Of a stretch of 64,000 nucleotides of DNA, positions 1 to 9,395 are shown piece by piece (the first letter of the stretch is position 1; each line of letters begins with the position of its first letter). Position numbers and translations under genes: made by a program. The notes below the pieces were generated by a model that saw nothing but the letters and a program-made list of their open reading frames with translations, was not told the DNA's origin and did not search any database. The stretch is from Sipunculus nudus (lineage: Eukaryota > Annelida > Sipuncula > Golfingiida > Sipunculidae), in NCBI GenBank assembly GCA_026874595.1, contig CM049316.1, positions 53,451,676 to 53,515,675 of the forward strand. Direction: 5' to 3'.

Positions 1-1140
1 GATTTATAATGTATTTCTTCAGTTGTAATGAAAAGACTTCCTTCTTAAGACATCTTTACTAATCACCCAGTTTTGTCATAATTTGTAATGATTTCAGTAA
101 TCCTGCTGAAAGTTAACAAATGCAGATGCATACATAACCTGCTGAGTGGAGATAAAGTCAGCCACGCCCACTTCCTCTGGTAACAAAGTTCCTTCTTTGA
201 TTGAGGTGGATTTGAGCATGTTGAGCATCAGGTTCAGCTCAGTTAAATCCTATTTTATCTGACAGAAGAAATGGGTCTTCAAAGACGTGATAATGTTTGC
301 ATGTAATCAATACAAACAAAACTGGCACTTTATGTACCTGCTATACACTGGATGACTTCATCTGATGGCACTTTTTCTTCTGAATTTAATTGGAAGATGC
401 AGCGCTTCAGGCCAGAAGTAGCCAGATATAGGAAGTTTCCAAGCTGTCAATATGACTGTCTTGTATCCTCCCCTTTGATCACCAACTGTGAATCATGAAA
501 CCTTTCAGCGACTTAACTACCAAAGGATACATAACCTGGATTTACACGGACCATCCGGATTTGCCCAGAACTAATTGAGGCAACTGGGGCATGTAGTTGG
601 TCCAGGCTTATGGCAGTATCATGAGAAAAATGGCTCTAAAAAGGCACTAGGAATGTTCCTCTAAGGGACAACCTTTTCTTGACTGTCTTTCAACCTTCTT
701 TTGTTGTTAACCTGTTAAGAAGATCAGTGACTTTGCTTGAACAGTGCTGGCTCACTGAACAGCAATTAATGCTTAATTCAACCTGATTAACTTCTGCTCC
801 TAGCAGCCTCAGCGTGTATCATTAATGTGTTTCCTAACCAGCATGCCTGCTGGAATAGAAATGATTTCACTGAAGGAACCTTTTTTTTAAGACACATAGA
901 GATATAAATATACTAATATTAACTTAAGTAATTTTTTTCTGTGGAAAATTGGTATCAGTAAAAATAGTCAACAGGAATCTTAGTCAAGAGACTCTTTAGA
1001 ACTTCTTTAGAAACAGTCCATTAAATTTCCTGTCTATTTTAATGATGAAATATATATTTATATGAAAAAAAATTATATATCTCAAGTTTTGCATATTATT
1101 TCTTCACCAAATTGACCATAAATTATAATTGCTGAAGTTT
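1..1140. other. Unique AT-rich DNA, no gene seen
   Basis: No repeat, splice-flanked open frame or RNA gene was recognised here. The sequence is AT-rich with short A and T runs, especially after 870. It leads into the tandem repeat beginning at 1141. Confidence 0.5.
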
Positions 1141-1620
1141 CTCAGATACTTTACATGGGTTTAAAATACTGTGTGGTTTGTTTCCAGAGAACTCTGAAAC
1201 CCTTGGACAGATCTTTTTGAAACCAGAGCATCATATGGTCACATGTGAACTGGTGTCTAACATATTGGTGGTACGACCTACACCCCTTTTCACATTTTTA
1301 GTTTCTCAGATACTTTACATGAGTTTAAAATACTGTATGGTTTGTTTCCAGAGAACTCCTCTGAAACTCCTGGACAGATCTTTCTGAAACCAGGGCATCA
1401 TTATATGGTCACATGTGAACTGGTGTCTAACATATTGGTGGTACGACCTACACTCCTTTTCACATTTTTAGTTTCTCAGATACTTTACAAGGGTTTAAAA
1501 TACTGTGTGATTTTTTTTCCAGAGAACTCCTCGGAAACCCCTGGACAGATCTTTCTGAAACTAGGGCGTCATTATATGGTCACATGTGAACTGGTGTCTA
1601 ACATATTGGTGGTACGACTA
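1141..1620 (+). repeat. Three tandem copies of a ~165 bp repeat, related to R4 core
   Basis: Copies begin at 1141, 1305 and 1475 (spacing 164 and 170 bp), each starting CTCAGATACTTTACA and containing GTTTCCAGAGAACTC and GGTCACATGTGAACTGGTG. The last two motifs recur in order at about 41079-41155 inside the R4 element (GTTTCCAGAGAGCTC, GGTCACATGTGAACTGGTG), so this is a diverged, locally amplified piece of the same family. Open frames of 69 and 93 codons here simply read the repeat and are not taken as genes. The third copy runs directly into a truncated R1 element at about 1618. Confidence 0.8.
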
Positions 1621-2270
1621 TAAGTCAGCTGAGCTATAGCAATGGTCCTTTGTCCGTCCGTCTGTCCCAATTGCCATCTGTTGTGCCGTCTTAACGTCCC
1701 TCTGTCTATCTGTTAAACTGACATGGTTTGAAACCATTGAACCTACGAATCCGAATTTTGGCATACAGTTAGATGTCCCCTAAATATCCTAAATTTTCCA
1801 TAAAAAAAACCCATTTTACACAATTCAGGACTATAAATATTCCTATATATATATATATTACATATGTATATGCCAGAAATTAGGTCAGTATATTGTAATT
1901 TCTTGAAGTTATGGGCCCCTACATAGTGCACTTTGTAAAAATTCAGGAAAGATATTTACTCACTTAACATGAGAAATGTTGAAGCTAGAGACTTTTTTCT
2001 AGGATATAACTTTATTTCATCAAGATTCAACTGTATACCCAAAATTAGATCTGAATTTTGAAAATTTTTAAAGTTATTAACGTAAGTATAAAATCAGTAC
2101 CTTCAATTTTGCCCGATTTTGGTCATGGCAAGTTTTTTTTCCTGTAAGCACTGTTGATGTAATTTTCATATCATGCACACATAAGGTTTTCAATTTCTAA
2201 ATTCTGAAATTTTAAAGGAATTGGCCAAATACTGTAGCTTTTATTTTTATGAGACCATGTCATACCTAAT
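1618..2270 (+). repeat. R1-family dispersed repeat, 5' truncated copy
   Basis: Begins inside the R1 5' terminal hairpin (GTCAGCTGAGCTATAGC), followed by GTCCGTCCGTCTGTCC. It aligns along its length with 22889-23600: both share a TTATGGGCCC stretch, a CTCACTTAACATGAGAA stretch, an AAATTAGATCTGAATTTTG stretch and CCCTGTAAGCACTG. It carries no open frame of note. This long-internal R1 variant lacks the 336 bp tandem core seen at 38-41 kb. Confidence 0.8.
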
Positions 2271-2356
2271 CCTAAGGCTTTACTAAAGTCCCTCTTCAGT
2301 CACCTCTATGTCACCCTTGTTGACCTTTCAGGCTTATTATACATGCTTAAAGCAGT

Positions 2357-2371
2357 GGGGGGGGGGGGGGG
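2357..2371. repeat. G15 homopolymer
   Basis: A run of 15 G in otherwise AT-rich DNA. It is one of several long G or C runs in the window. Confidence 0.95.
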
Positions 2372-3808
2372 AGACATTTGCATTTGAACCAAACCCAGTG
2401 GATTCTCAACAATTTTGTTTGATTGAAACTGGATGAATACTCATGAGATAAAATTTACATGATAAAACTGACAAAATGGTGTATTCTTGCAGCATTGGGC
2501 CAAGTCAAAACCTGTTTGACAATAGCACTTGATATCCAAATGTAAATAATATATATCACATATATTAGTTCTCTTCCCTATGTCCCAGGATTTTATCCAA
2601 ATCTTACATAGAGTAGATCATGGCACTTATAAAATTTTTCGGTAAGGGGAGTTTCATAATGTTACTGCAAACTTTCCCTGCTCTTGCTGTATGTTCTTAC
2701 AACAGCAGATATTCACACAAGCACAGGAAATATGTTACCATATAATTGGTAACTGCTTTCAGATAAAGTGATGCTGAACAGGACATGAGGAAATCATGTT
2801 TCTGTAATATTCTTTTGTACGTTTTTATTAATGCATGGCCTAGTTGATGCTGATGGCTTTTCATGGTTGAAGAAATAAACTGTCATTTATGATAAACATA
2901 TGTTGACAGTTTGTACTTTAAGAGACAAGCTGCAAAGAAAATGTATACTGGAAACTGTGAACCAAATGTCAGTATTTTCCTTGGATATCCAGTATTGAAA
3001 AGGGATTTTACCAGTCAAAGGGGTGATACCCAGCTCTTAGTCACCAAAACATTTAAAACAACTTTCTGGGCTGTGATACCCAGCTAACAGTGCTATAGAA
3101 AGCTATAATTGGAATAGTTATAGAATGTATGCTCCACTATGTAAGAAGCATATAATTCTATAAACATTTGATTAAATGTTTAAATGATTAAGATTTGTCC
3201 TACTGAAGTGTTCATGGTCATATCAGTCACTGTTTTGAAATTAGCCTGTTCAACAAACTGTACAGCTTTTGTTTAAGTCAAATTATGAGACCTTATGAAT
3301 GTTGAAACATCAGGGGGGATTATATATCTAACAGTTATGAAATAGCTGCTCTAATAATACCAATTAAGTTATGATCCAGATACACAGTATTTATATGCAA
3401 TGCTGACAAGCTATTATATGTCCTTTTAATTTGTACGGTAGGCCCTAGAAACAGTTTTGATGAAAAGAAGGGCTTTCTAAAAAGTGAAGAAAGATATGTA
3501 TAGGGTACATCTTAAGTTGCATATATTGAAAGTGATACTGCCTGAAAAATATGACGTAGTATTTCAAGATAAATACCTGACAGTGCAGAAAAGGGCAGGT
3601 ACATTCATACCTTCACTGTAGAAACAGGACTTCAAGTATATGTTATTATTTGTAATGAAAGTGACATCAGGTAAATTTCATTAATCCGTTGTTGCAGGTT
3701 TCAAAGTGCAAAAAGCATTTGATTGGTACTTGAGGCCAAGACTGTTTTGAGCTAGTGTCAGGGGCCTGAAATAAACAGTATTTCCCCCATAACCATTTTT
3801 TGGTAATA
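2372..3808. other. Unique DNA, no gene seen
   Basis: AT-rich sequence without recognised genes or repeats. A GTGATACCCAGCT motif occurs twice, near 3025 and 3073, a minor local duplication. Confidence 0.4.
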
Positions 3809-3992
3809 CAATGAAACCTTGTTGTGTTGAAGTTGAAGTGACCCTCAGAAAACTTTGACACATCCGAGGTTCAACACAAGCGGGTTTTATTTGGTAATAA
3901 TTTAACAAGAGTTGTCCCGAATATCGAGTCTGTAACTTTGACATAAGCGGGGTATTTGACTTAAGCGAGTTTGACACAACGAGGTTACACTG
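3809..3992. mobile_element. pogo/Tigger-like MITE (184 bp)
   Basis: The ends are inverted: CAATGAAACCTTGTTGTGTT at the left, and the right end read on the minus strand is CAGTGTAACCTCGTTGTGTC. Both ends are flanked by a TA dinucleotide (3807-3808 and 3993-3994). CAGTGTAACC-type ends with TA target duplication are characteristic of the Tc1/mariner-pogo (Tigger) group. At 184 bp with no open frame it can only be a non-autonomous MITE. The interior has degenerate echoes of the end sequence (GACATAAGCGGGG, GACTTAAGCGAG). Confidence 0.85.
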
Positions 3993-6690
3993 TATATTAA
4001 AAAATAAAAACTTATTAACCTCTATTTAGATTAAAAGCTGGCAATGGTAAAGATATGTGCAGTGTTCTGTAACGTCCAGTGAGCATAAAGATCTATGTGG
4101 AAAAGGTTGTCACCGTCAGCATGCTAGAGCTGCATACATACCCACATTATTTCATTGTTCTGGCATTGAATATGATTTACTCAGCTTCAGAACAGGTATA
4201 TCTGTGACAAAAAGGTATATGAGATTTTTTTCATGAGAACTCCTGAGGAATGTATGTTTTATGTTTTATTTTAGTATGCTTCCCCTGATATAAAAGACAG
4301 GGCTGTCATATGACAAAGTTATGTCGACAGCTGATAACTCAGAGAGAGGCTGGATATAGGTTATACCGGTCACATCACCAGCTGTTATAAAAAAAAGTCA
4401 CGACAAAGATATAGTATGTCAACAGACATCAAACATCTGATATTTTCATTAAAATGCAAGCTGCTTTAATTCTGTGCTTTCATTAAAACTGAGCATGATT
4501 TTTAGTACATTTATGAAATTTAATTAAATTTTATCTACTTTATTGTTTTAAGTCTCAGTGAATGCCAGGTGGGAAGCCATGATGTTGTAAATTACAGAGA
4601 ACACCAGATGAAGCTTTTTGTCAGATTATATAAATATATATATATGTTTTTTTTTTATGGGACTCTATGCATTTGATCATTTTTTGTCTGTCCAATGTGA
4701 AAATTAGCATTTAATATTTCTTGTTAAATTTATGATGATGAATCAGATTGTATCAAGTGATAAACAATGTAATTCCTTAATTCTTATTGGTGAAGTACTT
4801 AGCCCATACAGTGTTTCACATAATGGATAATTCTTGAGAAAACTCAAAATGTAAGGAAATTTAACTGAAGTTATTAGGTATTCCATAAGTGAATACAAAT
4901 ATTTCAAGTGAAATAATCATGGAAAATTAGATAATTCTTAAAAGGCTGCCAGTATATTGCATTTGTAAACTGATGTATGGTTTAAATACAATATATTTGG
5001 CTCGGTTGACTGAAAGCCACAACAGGTCAGCTTGATTCCTGACTATAGATATGAATTACTTGTATTTGTGTTATAAAGAAATGAATTGTTACTGTGTTAT
5101 GGGTTTGAAGGAGATGATTTATGACTGATTTCTACCAATATATAGTTATTTGATGTGTAGTGGTTTTGTTACATGACAGATATCACGGTGGATCAGTTAC
5201 ATAGATAGTTCATAGGACGTAGGTGGAATATCAACATAGGTGGAATATCATGAAAATCCCTTTTAAGTATCATGACACATTCATTTGCTTGCTTATTAGT
5301 TGGAAAAAAACAATTCTGATTTGTGCTACAGCTGGTATGATATGAAATATGTTTAAAAATGTGTACCCAGTCCTTAAGGTAAGTGAAAAGAAAACATACC
5401 CTGGCCAATTAATTTAGGTTCCTAATGACTCATTCAATAATTACAGCACAAATATCACAGTCACTTGTGGTTGCTCTGTTAAATATCTAAGAATTATAAT
5501 ACTTTATTTAATGCACTTTATGCGTTTTATGCAAGCATCTCAATTTTCAAGACATTAAATTCAAAACATCAGACATCACAGGGCTGTGTTATTCTCTGAA
5601 ATCTGATTTGTTACATGGATCCTGAACAGGTTTGTCTTTTCACAAGGCCGTTTTGGTCGTGTCATCTGCAATTATTTCAGTTTTCATTTTTGCTAAGTTA
5701 CATCCCCATCACTACCACATATAAGTGAGATGGCAACTGAAAAATATTGGAAACAATGCATAAGAAATTTTGCAGGCGTATGGACAAGGGCCAGAGGACA
5801 TACCTCTATTGGTATGAGATAATGTCTGTGGTTTTTATTGAATTTAATCTTCAAATAGACCCATTTTTAGGGACATGTCTACATATGATTTACCTTACCA
5901 ATTGTACTGAAATTCTAGCTGGTATATCCATTGTTCCTGTTCACCGGACCTGCACATTTTGCCTAACTCCATGTGCAGTGTTGGAGTCAAATGAGTTAGT
6001 AATGATTGTCAAATGAAACTGAATAAGAGCCAGGGGCTTTGACAAGAACTCACAGATTTAGAATTTGATAATGATCATTTAAGATAAATCCAACAGAAAT
6101 ATTTTCTTGTCAGTTGTTGTTAATATGATAGACCTGAACAATGACCTGTGCTGGTGAAGTGGGAAAGTTCAGTCCTACCAATGTTACACTGTAAAATTTG
6201 AACCCAAATGACTAGAAATTAATGGCAGGGCAGGTGCGTATAATGGTTCTTGAAAACTTTGAAATTCCTTTAAATTAAAACAATAATTTAAAGACCTCAA
6301 AAGTCCTTGAAAAATTTTTACTTTAAAATCCTTGAAAATTACTTTAATTTTATTGCAGAGCTGCCATCTCTGATTTCAGTCCATCCTATAAGCATAAAGT
6401 TTGTATGCATTCATAAGATTTGCTTTTTTTTTTACCTACTTCAGGTTGATCATGTTGCATTCAACATCATGTCATTCAGAAAATCATTTAGATAAAGTCA
6501 GTGAAATTTGAGAAACAGGACCTTGAAAGTCCTTTGAAAGTTCATGAAAATTTGCTGGGAGATAGGTGAATGAAATCAGTAATGGATGAGATCTTAAATT
6601 TGAGATTGTGCATGTCCGCAATGATGAAAGGAACAAACTCAAAGGACAGAACTAGTTTAAATGGGATCATGATTTTTACCAGGAGAATAA
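3993..6690. other. Unique DNA, no gene seen
   Basis: No repeat family, splice-flanked coding frame or RNA gene was recognised. Open frames here (5193-5408 minus, 5747-6016 plus, 6307-6495 plus) have no ordinary protein composition or splice context that I can support. Confidence 0.4.
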
Positions 6691-6909
6691 ACTTGTGCTT
6701 CTGGCATTGTGGATGTTGACGTAACTTTTCTGGAGGGGACTGTTTTTGAGCACCAGCCTGTGATTGGGTCAGATTCTGATTTAGAACATCCCATGATGAA
6801 TGCTTCATACAGCACAAGAACACATGATGAAGGTTCTTCATTGTCAAAGATGGGCAGACCTTGTTCATCAGTAGAAATGGAAGGAACCCATTCAGCCCTC
6901 TCAGGATAA
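6691..6909 (+). other. Possible exon or gene relic, unrecognised
   Basis: A frame is open from 6691 to a TAA at 6907-6909, and its composition is more protein-like than most in the window (acidic start with EGTVFEHQPVIGSDSDLEH, then Ser/Thr-rich). There is no ATG at its beginning and no clear splice acceptor. The opposite strand is also open over 6542-6868, so either strand, or neither, could be coding. It may be a relic of a transposon or a pseudo-exon. I assign no function. Confidence 0.2.
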
Positions 6910-7576
6910 CAAGTTCATTAACTGTCTAGGTTAAATGTTTGACGGAGTGTGCTTGGTAGGTCACTTTTTTTATGCAGGAATTAGAAAAAAAAATATGAAA
7001 ATGCATGCTGCCAAAAACTAGGTAATTCATGAAAAAAATTAAAAATGTGATGGCAAAACTAGGTGAACCATGACAATTAAAGAAAGTACCATTATAATTT
7101 CCTTGGATGTTTGTTGCATATAACATATATGTATGAATCCGGAATCTTTGCCCAGTGATTCTAGTCGATACATATGAGATTTTCAAAAATAATAGAAATA
7201 TATTGGTTTTCTAGTTCTTTATGTACAATGTTTAAACAATTTCTGAAATCCTCAGCATCTGTTCTTTTAAGAAAGTATTGCGACTTACATTTTCATATGT
7301 CATTATGAATTATTTCTAAGGCAGACAGACCTGCTTAGGTGATTAAACAATTTGATATTTTTGTGTTACCATATTGGCAATGGAGGTTATGTTTTCAACT
7401 ACATGTGTACTATTGTTTGTGAGATGCTTATTAATTTGATTACAAAAATACAACTGAACCAATTACCACTGAACTTTTTGAGGGGTCAGACATGGTCCCA
7501 GGATGATTGCATTAAATGTCTGGATAAAGGGTGGCTCCAGTAGCATTGTTTTATTCTCACAGAGGTAGGCACTGCA
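6910..7576. other. Unique DNA, no gene seen
   Basis: AT-rich, with several poly-A/T runs. Nothing recognised. Confidence 0.4.
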
Positions 7577-8411
7577 CTGAGGAACAGTCATCTGAGTATA
7601 TCAATCACTCTTGTTTGTTGTCTGTCCATCTGTCCATATGTTAACAAATCATAATCATTGGCTCTAGAATCTTCTAACTTGACATCCAGGGAGTTTCATG
7701 AAAAATCTCCTTGAAAACCTGAAATAAGGTCTCTGTTACCCATATGCTCCAAGCTTTAAGGCTCGTGAGTACCCCCAAAAAATTTGATACCAAAGCTCCA
7801 GTGTCTGAATAACTAATGCATTTATAGCCATGATTCTCTGCATGCATATTGATCATGGGGTGTTTAGTAGTTCCTGCAGACTGGTGATGCCACCTTTTTT
7901 CCTAAGTTTTTACACATTTTTCTCTCTATTTTCTGAGACCTTCAAATGAGTCTGGCTGTTACCTGGGCACAGTTCTTAAATGTTAGTCTAAGAATCTTCT
8001 ATTTTTTAAACGATCTCCTTTTGAAACCTGAAATTAGATCATAGTGACCTATATTCTGCAAGAAAGAACATGATTTGAGCACCTTATAGGTTTGCATGAT
8101 TGGTTACAGTCGGACCTAGAAACTTCTAATTTGATTAAGATCCAGGGAGGTTCCTATAACAATTTCTGGAAAACCTGAAATAATGTCACTGTGACCTATA
8201 TTCTGCAAGCAGTGTGAGAGAACATTATTTTAACACTCCATTATTCAGATATAGGCACAAATGGTAGCAGCTGGATGTAGAAAAAGGTCACTGTAATCTT
8301 TATCTAAGGTCTATTGGCAAAATGCATGTTTTTGAGCTCTCTGGAAGTCATGTTACCCATTGTTCAGGGTTCCTTGAATTCAGCTGAGCATCATGGCCCA
8401 TGGGCCACTTG
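7577..8411 (+). mobile_element. R1-family element, diverged copy
   Basis: The left part (AGTCATCTGAGTATATC, then GTCTGTCCATCTGTCC and GTTAAC) is a degraded R1 5' end. The core holds two or three diverged copies of the ~336 bp R1 unit (GGTCTCTGTTACCCATAT, then CTGCAGACTGGTGATGCCACC). The 3' end is well kept: CAGCTGAGCATCATGG, the palindrome TGGCCCATGGGCCA and terminal CTTG at 8408-8411. No protein is encoded. Another R1 5' end starts three T residues later, so two copies sit 3' end to 5' end. Confidence 0.75.
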
Positions 8412-8414
8412 TTT

Positions 8415-8700
8415 AGCTCAGCTGACTGTAAGTAATCTGAGCTGTATTTTACAGTCAGCTGAGCTGTATTAATGAGCCTTTGTCTATCTGTTTGTCTGTC
8501 CATCCAGCTGTTCACCTGGCATTTTTTAAATCGTTTGACCTACTTATCCAGAATTTGACATACAGTTGATGTCCCTAAGTTCTTAAAAAAACCCAGCAAA
8601 ACTAGGTCACTGGGACTTTGTTTTTTTTTAGAAATTAAGGCCTGCATAATATCGAAACCACCTATCTGTTTTTGTTTACATATTGCATTACAATTTTATA
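8415..8700 (+). repeat. R1-family 5' end, truncated
   Basis: Starts AGCTCAGCTGACTG directly after the terminal CTTG-TTT of the preceding R1 copy. The CAGCTGAG segment is partly duplicated near 8452. GTCTATCTGTTTGTCTGTCC follows. The element loses similarity near 8690, where the LTR-type element begins. Confidence 0.7.
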
Positions 8701-8816
8701 TATAGACTGACAACTGTTTGAGATTTTACAACAGGCCAAGAGGTGAGCCATTGGAGCAGCCACACCTGGCTAAGCTTGACTTGTGGGTAACTAGCTGCCT
8801 TGCATGGTAAGCTAAG

Positions 8817-8828
8817 CCCCCCCCCCCC
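8817..8828. repeat. C12 homopolymer in left LTR
   Basis: A run of 12 C. The right repeat has 17 C at the corresponding place (9239-9255), so the run varies between the two copies of the same element. Confidence 0.9.
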
Positions 8829-8889
8829 AATTGACTGTGTTACAGGGTGACATAAAAGCAGACAGAAATGTCTCGCTAGTGAAGCTTGC

Positions 8890-8960
8890 TTTTCGAGCGA
8901 AGCAGTTGGTACGCTGGACTTGTGCGCCACCAACATGGGTTCGAATCCTGGATGGGCCCA
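8890..8960 (+). promoter_or_regulatory. tRNA-like Pol III A box/B box inside the LTR
   Basis: AGCGAAGCAGTTGGTACGCT resembles a tRNA D-arm/A box: AGCG pairs with CGCT around a loop containing GG. GGTTCGAATCC about 30 nt downstream (8939-8949) is a full B box. The anticodon and acceptor stems do not fold convincingly, so it is tRNA-derived rather than a tRNA gene. The matching place in the right repeat (9319-9338) has lost 29 nt, running AGCAGTTGG straight into GTTTGAATCC. Confidence 0.6.
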
Positions 8961-8997
8961 GTATTTTCCCCTGATAAATTTTGTCTTTGTAATAAAA

Positions 8998-9009
8998 TGG
9001 GGGCTCGTC
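8998..9009 (+). promoter_or_regulatory. Candidate primer-binding site (tRNA-Pro)
   Basis: TGGGGGCTCGTC lies directly after the left repeat and begins TGG, as a primer site must to pair with the CCA tail. Twelve bases fit the 3' end of tRNA-Pro, and the next six do not. Confidence 0.55.
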
Positions 9010-9395
9010 TAACGTGAAGGTAAACTTTGTGGCCCAGGGAATAAGCTCACCAAAGGCTGACTCCTGGGATAATTAGTCTTGTTCTGATAGCAGAACTCTC
9101 TTAAGAGGGGGTGTGTAACAGAGTGACTGATTGAGATTTCACAACAGGCCAAGAGTTGAGCCATTGGAGCAGCCACACCTGGCTAAGCTTGACTTGTGGG
9201 CAACTAGCTGCCTTGGTAAGCTAAGCCCCATCCTCCCTCCCCCCCCCCCCCCCCCAATTGACAGTGTTACAGGGTGACATAAAAGCGGACCAAACTGTCT
9301 CTCTAGTGAAGCTTGCTTTTCTAGTGAAGCAGTTGGGTTTGAATCCTGGATCGGCCAAGTATTTTCCCCTGATAAAAATTGTCTTTGTAACTACA

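Larger units (their letters stand above)
8701..9395 (+). mobile_element. Small non-coding LTR-type retroelement (TRIM-like)
   Basis: Two direct repeats about 413 bp apart (8701-8997 and 9114-9395) enclose a ~116 bp interior. The interior opens with TGGGGGCTCGTC (8998-9009), which matches the first 12 nt expected of a primer-binding site for tRNA-Pro. It closes with the purine run AAGAGGGGG (9103-9111) just before TGTAACA, the start of the right repeat. The right repeat ends ACTACA. These are the landmarks of an LTR retroelement, yet the interior has no room for gag or pol, as in TRIMs. The left repeat has lost a clean start. An alternative is a plain 413 bp tandem duplication of a shorter element beginning TGTTACAGGGTGACA (8839 and 9264). 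Confidence 0.65.
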
